Shown piece by piece: positions 1-7,803 of a stretch of 64,000 bases of DNA; the first letter of the stretch is position 1, and each line of letters starts with the position of its first letter. The DNA is taken from positions 116,953 to 180,952 of the forward strand of contig NZ_JAQMYP010000014.1 of assembly GCF_028369295.1 (NCBI RefSeq), given 5' to 3'. The stretch is from Streptomyces sp. HD. GTDB taxonomy: Bacteria > Actinomycetota > Actinomycetes > Streptomycetales > Streptomycetaceae. The position numbers and the translations under genes were made by a program. The notes below the pieces were generated by a model that ran no database searches, was not told where the DNA came from, and was given only the letters and a program-made list of their open reading frames with translations.

Positions 1-232
1 GGGCCAGCCAGGGAGCACCCTCGAAAGCGGTCGTCACATGGGCCTCGGTGAGATCCGCCCAGAGTGCGTGCACCCGCGTCGCATACTCCGGAGGCCCGAT
101 CAACCCCGCCGAGATCTCCCGGTCGAGTGCCACGGTCTCCGCTTCCAGCCCGAGTTGCCGTGATATCTCCACGGGGGCGGATGTTCCGTGCAGGAGCGTG
201 CCGTCGAGGTCGAAGAGATGAAGTCTCGCCAT
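1..232 (-). CDS. HAD-family hydrolase, N-terminal part (cut by window edge)
   Basis: Reading the minus strand from the ATG at 232 gives MARLHLFDLDGTLLHG and about 77 residues before the window ends. DLDGT is HAD motif I, with the nucleophile Asp followed by the general acid/base Asp, so this is a phosphatase or phosphoglucomutase-like enzyme of the HAD superfamily. The residues after motif I look like the start of a helical cap domain. Substrate cannot be told. The remaining HAD motifs lie outside the window. No strong ribosome binding site is visible; the start is chosen because motif I sits 7 residues in, as is usual. Confidence 0.8.
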   Translation of the reverse strand, partial: MARLHLFDLDGTLLHGTSAPVEISRQLGLEAETVALDREISAGLIGPPEYATRVHALWADLTEAHVTTAFEGAPWLA

Positions 233-351
233 GAGGCATGAGGCTAATGCGAGGCACTGTCGCTCCCTTGGGCGGAGATCGGGAACCACTGGGCCGGGCG
301 TCGATCGAAGGAAATCGGCGGAGCCCCCATGCCTCCGTGATCGCCACATGG

Positions 352-427
352 TCGGGCGAACGTCACTTATCTCGGCGAGCGCCACTTGTCTCGGCGAATG
401 CCATTTGGCTCGGCGAACGCTCGCCGA
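352..427. repeat. Imperfect 19-bp tandem repeat ending in an inverted repeat
   Basis: Three to four copies of a unit resembling TCGGCGARYGCCAYTTGTC follow each other at about 352-371, 372-390, 391-409 and a partial copy from 410. The last copy leads into a perfect 7-bp inverted repeat, TCGGCGA (410-416) and TCGCCGA (421-427), with a 4-base loop. The array lies in the gap 233-609 between the leftward HAD gene and the rightward acetyltransferase gene; the only other thing seen in that gap is the parS site. It could be a regulator binding array or a degenerate minisatellite. Confidence 0.55.
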
Positions 428-484
428 ACTCCCTTCGCGGCCACCGATGGACGCTCTCCTGACGGACGCCCGCCGTTCGTCCAC

Positions 485-498
485 GTTTCACGTGAAAC
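485..498. promoter_or_regulatory. parS site 1
   Basis: Exact GTTTCACGTGAAAC, the Streptomyces ParB-binding palindrome. It lies in the intergenic region upstream of the first acetyltransferase gene and is the parS farthest from oriC in the window, about 43 kb away. Confidence 0.93.
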
Positions 499-609
499 AC
501 CCGGCGTCACTCGGCACGCTGTGCGGTCGGCCATGACATGGCCAAAAGCTCGTACGTCTCCCCGGAAACAGCTGGACGACCAGGGCAGTCGTCAGACAGC
601 CTGACCTGC

Positions 610-1476
610 GTGCCGACTCCTTTCCTCGCCGCTCTGCCCATCCGCCGTCTGACGGTTCGCGACCTCACCGCCTGCGCCGACTTGTCCGAGGACCGGGGTT
701 GGCCCCGCGAGGAACACAAGTGGGGATTCCTCCTCACAGCCGGGAAGGGCTACGGCATCGACGACCCCGACGGCGGCCTGGTCAGCGCCTGCGTTGTCAC
801 GACCTACGGGCCTCTGGACCGACCCGACTTCGGGGCCATCGGCATGGTCCTGGTGGCCGAGCGGCATGCCCGCCGAGGGATCGGACGCCGACTGATGCAC
901 CACGTCATCTCCGCGATGGGGACGACCCCGCTGACACTGCACGCGACGCCGAAGGGGCGCCCTCTCTACGAGGAACTCGGCTTCAAGGCCACCGGCCGGG
1001 CAGAGATGCTGAGCGGGCACTTCAAGCCCGGCGCATCGACACCCGAGGTCTCCACACGGGCAGCCACCGCCGAGGACCTCACCACGATCCTCCGGCTGGA
1101 TGAAGAGGTGTTCGGCGCCGACCGCACGCACATCATCACGCGGTTGCCCGCATTCACCGACCAGCTGCGCGTCGCCGAGGAGAACGGCAGGATCATCGGA
1201 TACGCGGGTGCCTGGCCCAACATGAGTACGCAGGTCGTGGGCCCGCTGATCGCCCGTGACACGGAGACCGCGAAGGCCCTCATCACCTCCCTCGCCGCCC
1301 ACACCGACCGCCCGTTGCGCACCGACATCGACGTGCGCCATGAGGAGCTTCTCGCCTGGGCGAAGGAGCGCGGCCTGGCCTCCATCGCCTTCAACGCGGT
1401 CATGACGTACGGCATCTCGGAACTGCCGGGCGACTGGACCCGGCGTTTCGCTCCACTGACGGTGGCAGCCGGCTGA
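610..1476 (+). CDS. GNAT family N-acetyltransferase, two-domain
   Basis: A protein of about 288 residues with an N-terminal GNAT fold; the acetyl-CoA loop region reads HARRGIGRRLMHH. A second, weaker GNAT-like half begins about residue 145 (STRAATAEDLTTILRLDEE). It should transfer an acetyl group from acetyl-CoA to an unknown amine. The GTG at 610 is preferred because the conserved part (IRRLTVRDL) begins soon after it. An in-frame ATG at 538 would add 24 residues that look non-coding, and neither start has a clear ribosome binding site. It converges on the GlcG/HbpS gene across a terminator at 1510-1539. Confidence 0.8.
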   Translation: MPTPFLAALPIRRLTVRDLTACADLSEDRGWPREEHKWGFLLTAGKGYGIDDPDGGLVSACVVTTYGPLDRPDFGAIGMVLVAERHARRGIGRRLMHHVISAMGTTPLTLHATPKGRPLYEELGFKATGRAEMLSGHFKPGASTPEVSTRAATAEDLTTILRLDEEVFGADRTHIITRLPAFTDQLRVAEENGRIIGYAGAWPNMSTQVVGPLIARDTETAKALITSLAAHTDRPLRTDIDVRHEELLAWAKERGLASIAFNAVMTYGISELPGDWTRRFAPLTVAAG

Positions 1477-1509
1477 GGCACTCAGCTACGGGTCGCGACA
1501 CCCATGGGT

Positions 1510-1539
1510 AACGCCGGTCCCCCTTTGGGAACCGGCGTT
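1510..1539. terminator. Bidirectional terminator
   Basis: The 9-bp arms AACGCCGGT (1510-1518) and ACCGGCGTT (1531-1539) pair around a short C-rich/G-rich centre. The hairpin sits between two convergent genes and is followed by T residues on the plus side. Confidence 0.75.
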
Positions 1540-1562
1540 TCGTCGTCGACAGGGAGGCGCTG

Positions 1563-1985
1563 TCAGACGAGAGCATCGATCGCGGCGGTAGCGAACTGGT
1601 GATCCTGCTCCGGCGCGCCGCCGCCGACCCCGATCGCCCCGATCAGCCGACCGTCCCGATGGACCGGCACGCCCCCTGCGATGAAGAGCAGCGGTCGGTC
1701 GAGCGCGGTGGGCAGGGTGTGGAAGGGGCCACCAGGCTGTACGGCGTCGACGAGCTCGGCGGTAGGGGCGTCGAGCTGGAGTGCCGTGTACGCCTTGCGG
1801 GTGCTGGTCTCCCCGGCGATCAGGACCGCGCGGTCGTCGCGCCGGAAGGCGAGCAGATGGCCTCCGGCATCCAGGACCGTGACGCTGACGTCCACTCCGG
1901 CGGCCTCGGCGGCCTGGTGGGCAGCTGCGACGAGTACGTCGGCATCCTGCGTGGTCAGCGGGGCGACGGCGTTGGTGGTGCTCAT
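1563..1985 (-). CDS. GlcG/HbpS family heme-binding-type protein
   Basis: A 140-residue cytoplasmic protein matching the GlcG/HbpS fold (PF03928). Visible family features are SVTVLDAGGHLLAFRRDD near residue 34 and the glycine-rich end GVPVHRDGRLIGAIGVGGG. Members bind heme or small metabolites; HbpS of Streptomyces reticuli works with the SenS-SenR two-component system. No signal peptide and no senSR genes are present here, so a role in redox or heme sensing is inference. The ATG at 1985 follows a good AAGGAG. It lies 111 bases downstream of the MFS gene on the same strand and may share its MarR-controlled transcript. Confidence 0.8.
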   Translation of the reverse strand: MSTTNAVAPLTTQDADVLVAAAHQAAEAAGVDVSVTVLDAGGHLLAFRRDDRAVLIAGETSTRKAYTALQLDAPTAELVDAVQPGGPFHTLPTALDRPLLFIAGGVPVHRDGRLIGAIGVGGGAPEQDHQFATAAIDALV

Positions 1986-2096
1986 GAGGGGGTCTCCTTG
2001 CGGCGTGGTGCTGAGGTGGAACGGTGTGGGTGCTGAGAGGGGCTATCACGGGGCGGCTTGTGCCGAGGGCGGCCCTGACCCCGCACCTGGGTTGGC

Positions 2097-3308
2097 TCAG
2101 TGGTGTACGGCGGCTCGCTGCTCGACTGACGCTGTGCCCGTGACGACGGTGCCGGGGGCTGCTCCGTCGCGGCGCTCCAGTACGGCCGACAGGAACGCGA
2201 GCAGCAGCGCGGCCGCGGCGAGGGCGGCGCCGACCCAGTTGGGGGAGGTGTAGCCGAAGCCGGCCGCGATGACGAGGCCGCCGAGCCAGGCCGAGAGGGC
2301 GTTGCCCAGGTTGAAGGCGCCGATGTTCACGGCCGAGGCCAGCGTCGGGGCGCCGTGTGCCTGGTCGAGGACACGCTTCTGCAGCGGAGGGACGGTGGCG
2401 AAGCCCAGGGCGCCGATCAGCGCGATGGTGACGGCCGCGAGGAGCTTGTTGTGCGCGGTGAACGTGAAGAGCGCGAGCACAACGGCCAGGGCGCCCAGGG
2501 AGACGTACAGCATGGGCATCAGCGCGCGGTCGGCGTACTTGCCGCCGATCAGGTTGCCGCCGACCATGCCGAGCCCGAAGAGGACCAGCAGCCAAGTCAC
2601 GGAGCCGTCGGCGAAGCCGGCGACATGGGTCATCATCGGCGCGATGTAGGTGATGGCCGCGAAGACGCCGCCGAAGCCGAGGACTGTCATCGCCATGGCG
2701 AGCAGGACCTGGGCGTTCTTGAACGCGGCCAGCTCATGGCGCAGCCGTGCGCCTTCAGCCCTGGGCATGTCGGGGACGAGCTTGGCGATGCCGACCAGGC
2801 CGACGACGCCGAGGGCGGCGACGATGCCGAAGGTGACGCGCCAGCCGGCGGACTGCCCGACGAACGTACCCAGCGGGACGCCGACGACGTTGGCGACCGT
2901 CAGCCCGGTGAACATCATCGCGATGGCTCCGGCCTTCTTGTCCGGAGCGACCAGGTCGGCCGCCACGACCGAGCCGATGCCGAAGAAGGCACCGTGGGCG
3001 AGCGAGGCGACGACACGGCCGATCAGCATGGCGGCGAACGTGGGGGCGAGGGCGGACAGCAGGTTGCCGACGATGAAGAGTCCCATCAGCAGCATCAGCA
3101 TCCGCTTGCGGGACACCTTGGTGCCGAGCACGGTCATCAGGGGTGCGCCGAGGACCACGCCGAGTGCGTAGCCGGTCACCAGCAGCCCGGCGGTGGGGAT
3201 GGAGACGCCGAAGTCGCCCGCGACCTCGGGCAGCAGGCCCATGATCACGAACTCGGTCGTTCCGATTCCGAAGGCCCCGATCGCGAGGGCCAGAAGCGCG
3301 AGAGGCAT
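2097..3308 (-). CDS. MFS transporter, DHA1 drug-efflux type
   Basis: About 403 residues with 12 predicted membrane segments. The first helix, AIGAFGIGTTEFVIMGLLP, is typical of the AraJ/CmlR-like branch of DHA1 proton antiporters that export drugs or sugars. The loop after helix 2 carries GTKVSRKRML, close to the MFS motif A. The ATG at 3308 is chosen because homologous proteins begin at the first helix; a GTG at 3320 overlaps its own GGAAG. It is divergent from a MarR regulator, with repeated operator-like sequence between the two, so expression is probably released by a MarR ligand that the pump then exports. Confidence 0.88.
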   Translation of the reverse strand: MPLALLALAIGAFGIGTTEFVIMGLLPEVAGDFGVSIPTAGLLVTGYALGVVLGAPLMTVLGTKVSRKRMLMLLMGLFIVGNLLSALAPTFAAMLIGRVVASLAHGAFFGIGSVVAADLVAPDKKAGAIAMMFTGLTVANVVGVPLGTFVGQSAGWRVTFGIVAALGVVGLVGIAKLVPDMPRAEGARLRHELAAFKNAQVLLAMAMTVLGFGGVFAAITYIAPMMTHVAGFADGSVTWLLVLFGLGMVGGNLIGGKYADRALMPMLYVSLGALAVVLALFTFTAHNKLLAAVTIALIGALGFATVPPLQKRVLDQAHGAPTLASAVNIGAFNLGNALSAWLGGLVIAAGFGYTSPNWVGAALAAAALLLAFLSAVLERRDGAAPGTVVTGTASVEQRAAVHH

Positions 3309-3359
3309 GGAGGGGGACACCTTCCAAAAGATTGCAGGAGCGCTTTACATTCGAAGACA

Positions 3360-3385
3360 ATACTTGCAGACGCGTGATACTTGCA
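3360..3385. promoter_or_regulatory. Candidate MarR operator (direct repeat)
   Basis: ATACTTGCA occurs at 3360-3368 and again at 3377-3385, a 17-base spacing. The second copy extends into the palindrome CTTGCAAG. It lies in the 140-bp divergent gap between the MFS and marR genes, where an autoregulatory MarR operator is expected. Binding is inferred from position only. Confidence 0.55.
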
Positions 3386-3448
3386 AGCGAGGTCTATTGC
3401 GATCCTGCTCTACCCTGACTTCCAGCTGCTCCGGGACGGAGGAACAAG

Positions 3449-3907
3449 ATGACCGCCACGGACCCCGCACTCACCGCCCTCGCCCAGGGCTGGTGCGCCC
3501 TCTCCCTGCTGCACGGCAGGATCGAGGCGCACATCGAGCGCGCTCTGCAGGCCGGGCACGACCTGAGCGTGCGCGAGTACTCGCTGCTGGACGTGCTCAG
3601 CCGACAGCACGACGGCGAGGGCGGCCACCTGCAGATGAAGCAGGTCGCCGACGCGGTCGTCCTCAGCCAGAGCGCCACCACCCGGCTCGTCACGCGCCTG
3701 GAGGACCGCGGCCTGCTCGCCCGCTACCTGTGCCCCACCGACCGCCGCGGCATCTACACCAACGTCACCGAAGCAGGCCTGAAGCTCCTCACAGAGGCAC
3801 GCCCCACCAACGACACGGCCCTGCGTGAGGCCCTCGACACGGCAGCCAAGAGTCCGGAGCTGGCCCCACTGGTACGGGTCGTGGAGTCACTTCCGGCGTC
3901 CACATAG
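3449..3907 (+). CDS. MarR family transcriptional regulator
   Basis: A 152-residue winged-helix protein. The recognition region reads MKQVADAVVLSQSATTRLV (residues about 63-81) and is followed by the wing LEDRGLLARYLCPTDRRG, the classic MarR DRR motif. It probably represses the divergent MFS gene and itself, and releases DNA on binding a phenolic or drug-like ligand. The ATG follows GGAGG at a good distance. Promoters for both genes must lie in the 140-bp gap that holds the ATACTTGCA repeats. Confidence 0.9.
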   Translation: MTATDPALTALAQGWCALSLLHGRIEAHIERALQAGHDLSVREYSLLDVLSRQHDGEGGHLQMKQVADAVVLSQSATTRLVTRLEDRGLLARYLCPTDRRGIYTNVTEAGLKLLTEARPTNDTALREALDTAAKSPELAPLVRVVESLPAST

Positions 3908-3916
3908 AGTGCCGAC

Positions 3917-4369
3917 ATGGGAGATCTTGAAGTACGACCCGCCATCGCCGATGACATTCCCGCGATCGTCGCCATGCTCGCGGACGATCCATTGGGCGCC
4001 CAGCGTGAGTCACTGAACGACCTGACCCCCTACCTGGCCGCGCTCAAGCGGCTCAGCAGCGACCCGAACCAGCACCTGGTCGTCGCAGTCCGCGAGGGCC
4101 GCGTCGTCGGCACACTCCAGCTCACGGTCATTCCCGGGCTGTCCCGACAGGGCTCCACCAGGTCGATCATCGAAGCCGTACGCGTTCACGCCGACGAACG
4201 AGGCAGCGGGCTCGGTACCCAACTCATCGAGTGGGCGATCGCCGAATCCAAGCGCCAGAACTGCCAATTGGTACAGCTGACCTCCGACAAGACACGTACG
4301 GATGCCCACCGCTTCTATGAGCGGCTCGGCTTCACGGCCTCGCACGTGGGCTTCAAGCTCCCGCTGTGA
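3917..4369 (+). CDS. GNAT family N-acetyltransferase
   Basis: A 150-residue single GNAT domain. The acetyl-CoA pyrophosphate loop reads RGSGLGTQLIEWAI (about residues 95-108), matching R/QxxGxG/A. The C-terminal FYERLGFTASHVGFKLPL is also typical of the family. Its substrate is unknown. It starts 9 bases after the marR stop, so it may be cotranscribed with marR. Transcription should end in the parS-containing palindrome at 4375-4404. Confidence 0.87.
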   Translation: MGDLEVRPAIADDIPAIVAMLADDPLGAQRESLNDLTPYLAALKRLSSDPNQHLVVAVREGRVVGTLQLTVIPGLSRQGSTRSIIEAVRVHADERGSGLGTQLIEWAIAESKRQNCQLVQLTSDKTRTDAHRFYERLGFTASHVGFKLPL

Positions 4370-4374
4370 CACAG

Positions 4375-4404
4375 CGGGCGCTGTTTCACGTGAAACAGCG
4401 CCCG
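4375..4404. terminator. 30-bp perfect palindrome with parS at its centre
   Basis: The arms 4375-4389 and 4390-4404 are exact reverse complements and extend the 14-bp parS by 8 bases each side (outer arm CGGGCGCT). It sits between convergent genes ending at 4369 and 4413, so it probably acts as a terminator for both as well as a ParB site. The absence of a loop would force the centre to open by a few bases. Confidence 0.65.
4383..4396. promoter_or_regulatory. parS site 2
   Basis: Exact GTTTCACGTGAAAC between convergent genes, centred in a longer palindrome. Confidence 0.95.
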
Positions 4405-4412
4405 TCGCACCG

Positions 4413-5804
4413 TCAGAACGAACCGCTGCCCCGCCACCCGTCGGGATCCACACCGCCCGGCACAGCAGCCCCCTCCTCGTACGGCTGACGCGTGAAGACG
4501 AACGACCCGAGGTCCAGATGGTCCACGGCTCCGTCCGGGCGTCGTACGGCCTTCAGGAGCTCGCCCGCGTAGTAGCCCTCCAAGCCGGTCCATGTGCCGT
4601 CGCCGTTTGCTCGGAACCGCGAGCGGCGCCCCTTCCCGGACAGCGGCTCCAGCGAGACGAGTCCATCTGCGGTCAGCCGCAGGGCGAATGCGTGCGTCCC
4701 CCAGTACCACTGGCCCGCCAGCTCAAGGACCGCCGGGTCGACTTCGGTCATCGGTCGCCAGGGTTCGGGGATCCGTGGCTCGGCCTCCGCGACGATGCGG
4801 ACGAGGTCGGCAGCGACCAGGGAGACCAGCAGACCGGAGGTGCAGTTGGCCAGCACCACGGCGGCCACATCGTCCTCCACGCTGATGGTCAGACTCGCCA
4901 GGAAGCCCGGCAGCGACCCACCGTGCCCCACGAGAAGCCGTCCGTCCCGACGCTGGACCTGCATGCCGAGGCCGTACGCCGCACCGTCCACCACATCGGC
5001 CGCCTCGGGCGGCGCCGCAGGTGTACGCATCTCCCGTACGGTTGCCGGACTCAGCACCCGGTCGTCTCCCTGCGCCAGGAAGACAGCGAACCGCGCCAAG
5101 TCACCTGTCGTCGACCACAGTTGACCGGCCGGCGCCATCAGTCCGAGATCCTCGACCGACTCGGGGAGCATCGCATCGGCCCAGGGATGCACCGCCCAGC
5201 CTCCGGCGTGCGGCGCCTGTGGTCGTGAACTCGTACGCTTCAGGCCCAGGGGTTCGAGCACTTCACGCCGGAGTACGTCCTCCCATGGAGCCCCACGCAG
5301 CTTCTCCACCAGCGCACCCAGCAGTGTGTAACCGGGGTTCGAGTAGTGGAACCGTCGGCCGGAGGGATGCAGGAAGGGCTGGTCGCCCAGGACATCGGAG
5401 AGCTCGGGCCGCAGTGACGCGGGGCTCCGCTCCCACCACGGCGCGGGCGACTCCGCCGCCAACCCACTGGTGTGCGCAAGCAGTTCGGCGATGGTCGCCT
5501 CCCCCACGCCGGTCTCCGGCAGGTGCTTCTCCAGCGGGTCGCCAAGGTCGAGCAGGCCCTCGTCCCGCAGCCGCAGGACGAGAACAGCGGTGAAGGTCTT
5601 GGTGATCGAGCCGATCCGGTACTGCACATGCTCGTCCGGCCCATGCCCGTCCACCGAAGTGCGCGAGCCGTGCCACACGGCCCGCCCGCCCCGCACGACT
5701 GCGGCAACCAGAGAGGGCGCGCGCCCTTCGGCCTGGGCCACGGCGATCCGGTGCAGCAGCGCCCGGCGTGTGGTGGGAAGCAGCTCATCCTGAGATGTCG
5801 TCAT
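4413..5804 (-). CDS. Serine hydrolase, class C beta-lactamase/DD-peptidase type
   Basis: About 463 residues with the three active-site motifs of the PF00144 family: SITK (SxxK, about residue 64), YSNPGY (YxN), and GHGG in place of KTG. It lacks an evident signal peptide, so it probably acts in the cytoplasm as an esterase or peptidase rather than a secreted beta-lactamase. The C-terminal third beyond the catalytic domain is a small beta-rich domain (VDPAVLELAGQWYWG onward) common in Streptomyces homologues. The ATG at 5804 (MTTSQDELLP) is preferred to an upstream in-frame start at 5846 because the extra 14 residues are not domain-like. Confidence 0.88.
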   Translation of the reverse strand: MTTSQDELLPTTRRALLHRIAVAQAEGRAPSLVAAVVRGGRAVWHGSRTSVDGHGPDEHVQYRIGSITKTFTAVLVLRLRDEGLLDLGDPLEKHLPETGVGEATIAELLAHTSGLAAESPAPWWERSPASLRPELSDVLGDQPFLHPSGRRFHYSNPGYTLLGALVEKLRGAPWEDVLRREVLEPLGLKRTSSRPQAPHAGGWAVHPWADAMLPESVEDLGLMAPAGQLWSTTGDLARFAVFLAQGDDRVLSPATVREMRTPAAPPEAADVVDGAAYGLGMQVQRRDGRLLVGHGGSLPGFLASLTISVEDDVAAVVLANCTSGLLVSLVAADLVRIVAEAEPRIPEPWRPMTEVDPAVLELAGQWYWGTHAFALRLTADGLVSLEPLSGKGRRSRFRANGDGTWTGLEGYYAGELLKAVRRPDGAVDHLDLGSFVFTRQPYEEGAAVPGGVDPDGWRGSGSF

Positions 5805-5864
5805 GCCCCCAGTCCACCCCGGCGGCCTCTCAGGAGTCGAGCGCATATCCCCCGAGAAGGCGGA

Positions 5865-7343
5865 TCAGGTCTGCGCCATGTCCACGAATCGTGAGTAGTG
5901 GCCCTGGAAAGCGACCGTGATCGTCGCCGTCGGGCCATTACGGTGCTTGCCCACGATGATGTCCGCCTCGCCCGCGCGGGGCGACTCCTTCTCGTAGGCG
6001 TCCTCGCGGTGCAGCAGGATGACCATGTCGGCGTCCTGCTCGATGGAGCCCGACTCACGCAGGTCGGACACCATCGGCTTCTTGTCCGTACGCTGCTCGG
6101 GACCACGGTTGAGCTGCGAAAGCGCGATGACCGGGACCTCAAGCTCCTTCGCCAGGAGCTTGAGGTTACGGGACATGTCCGAGACCTCCTGCTGACGGCT
6201 CTCGGAACGCTTCGAACCACCGGCCTGCATCAGCTGCAGATAGTCGATGATCACGAGCTTGATGTCATTGCGCTGCTTCAGCCGACGGCATTTCGCTCGG
6301 ATCTCCATCATCGACAGGTTCGGGGAGTCGTCGATGTAGAGCGGCGCCGCCGAGACCTCGGGCATCCGCCGCGCCAGACGCGTCCAGTCCTCGTCCGTCA
6401 TGGTGCCGGAACGCATGTGGTGCAGGGCCACGCGAGCCTCAGCCGACAGCAGACGCATCGCGATCTCGTTGCGCCCCATTTCGAGGGAGAAGATGACGCT
6501 CGGAAGGTTGTGCTTGATCGACGCGGCCCGGGCGAAGTCCAGCGCGAGCGTGGACTTACCCATCGCGGGACGGGCGGCAATGACGATCATCTGACCCGGG
6601 TGCAGGCCGTTGGTGAGCGAGTCGAAGTCGGTGAACCCCGTGGGGACACCGGTCATCTCGCCGGAGCGGGAGCCGATCGCCTCGATCTCGTCGAGCGCGC
6701 CCTCCATGATGTCGCCGAGCGGCAGATAGTCCTCGCTGGTGCGCTGCTCAGTGACCGCGTAAATCTCGGCTTGGGCACGGTTGACGATCTCGTCGACGTC
6801 GTCGTCGGCCGCGTATCCCATCTGAGTGATGCGGGTGCCGGCCTCAACCAGGCGGCGCAGCACCGCGCGCTCGTGGACGATCTCGGCGTAGTACTCGGCG
6901 TTCGCCGCCGTCGGCACCGTCTGAACGAGGGTGTGGAGATACGAGGCGCCGCCGACCTTGTTGATCTCGCCGCGCTTGGTGAGCTCGGCGGCAATGGTGA
7001 TGGGGTCGGCCGGCTCGCCCTTGGCGTAGACGTCTAGGATCGCCTGGAAGATCGTCTCGTGCGCGGGCTTGTAGAAGTCGTGGCCCTTGATGACCTCGAC
7101 GACATCGGCGATGGCGTCCTTGGACAGCAGCATGCCGCCGAGGACGGACTGCTCGGCGTCGAGGTCCTGCGGGGGTACCCGCTCGAAGGCCGAACCGCCG
7201 CCTTCCCACTCCCCGTTGTCCCGGCCGCGATCATGCTGCTCGTCACGGCCCCGGCCACCGTCGCCACGTCGGCGGGAGGCAGGCAGACGATCACTGGGAC
7301 CACTGTCGGCCCACGGGTCGTCCAAGGGCTCGGAAATACTCAC
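5865..7343 (-). CDS. dnaB: Replicative DNA helicase DnaB
   Basis: A 492-residue hexameric 5'-3' helicase that unwinds DNA at the replication fork. A disordered charged extension covers residues 1-50. The N-terminal DnaB domain follows from about 57 (PQDLDAEQSVLGGMLL), then the RecA-like domain with Walker A ARPAMGKST (about 257-265) and Walker B VIIDYLQLM. No intein is present, unlike many actinobacterial DnaB proteins. The GTG at 7343 follows a strong GGAGGAGG. It is leftward and separate from the ssb operon. Its upstream gap holds a cluster of DnaA boxes. Confidence 0.97.
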   Translation of the reverse strand: MSISEPLDDPWADSGPSDRLPASRRRGDGGRGRDEQHDRGRDNGEWEGGGSAFERVPPQDLDAEQSVLGGMLLSKDAIADVVEVIKGHDFYKPAHETIFQAILDVYAKGEPADPITIAAELTKRGEINKVGGASYLHTLVQTVPTAANAEYYAEIVHERAVLRRLVEAGTRITQMGYAADDDVDEIVNRAQAEIYAVTEQRTSEDYLPLGDIMEGALDEIEAIGSRSGEMTGVPTGFTDFDSLTNGLHPGQMIVIAARPAMGKSTLALDFARAASIKHNLPSVIFSLEMGRNEIAMRLLSAEARVALHHMRSGTMTDEDWTRLARRMPEVSAAPLYIDDSPNLSMMEIRAKCRRLKQRNDIKLVIIDYLQLMQAGGSKRSESRQQEVSDMSRNLKLLAKELEVPVIALSQLNRGPEQRTDKKPMVSDLRESGSIEQDADMVILLHREDAYEKESPRAGEADIIVGKHRNGPTATITVAFQGHYSRFVDMAQT

Positions 7344-7526
7344 CGAGCCACCTCCTCCCGTCCGCCGAGCGGACCTTCGCCGTGCCCCTCAGTTCTACGG
7401 CACGCCACTGACAAATAAGAGGCCCAACTCCGGTTCTGGCACGTCGGCTTTGTGACGCTTTCACGGCCGACAGACGGAGTGGGCGCCGGACCACGGTAGG
7501 CCCGCGGGCACCGTCAGCCAATCTGG

Positions 7527-7789
7527 TTATCCACAGGCCATGTGGACGACGGCCCTGATGCTGTGGAGAACTCCGCAAAACCTGTGCACGACACGGTGGA
7601 CAGCCCTGTGAACAAGCATCACGCAATTCGCGGACACCGCCTTTGACCTGCGCATCTACCATCCACCGGCTGTGTAGAAGAAAAACTTCCTCAGTCGGAC
7701 CAAGATCGCTTCGAACGGTGCACAGAAGCGCACACCAAGAGACGATAGGTAAGGGTCACAACGCGATTGCATCTCTTACCTGTGGACGA
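7527..7789. promoter_or_regulatory. DnaA-box cluster upstream of dnaB
   Basis: The 460-bp gap between dnaB and the MATE gene holds a perfect TTATCCACA (7527-7535). It also holds four one-mismatch boxes on the minus strand: TGTGGACGA (7541-7549), TGTGGAGAA (7562-7570), TGTGAACAA (7607-7615) and TGTGGACGA (7781-7789). Four lie within 90 bp. No gene is seen in 7344-7803. The cluster could tie dnaB transcription to DnaA level or act as a DnaA reservoir far from oriC. Confidence 0.6.
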
Positions 7790-7803
7790 TTAGATTGGTG
7801 GCC

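Noticed and set aside
5865..7343. Intein in DnaB
   Set aside because: The protein is 492 residues with contiguous helicase motifs, so no insertion is present.
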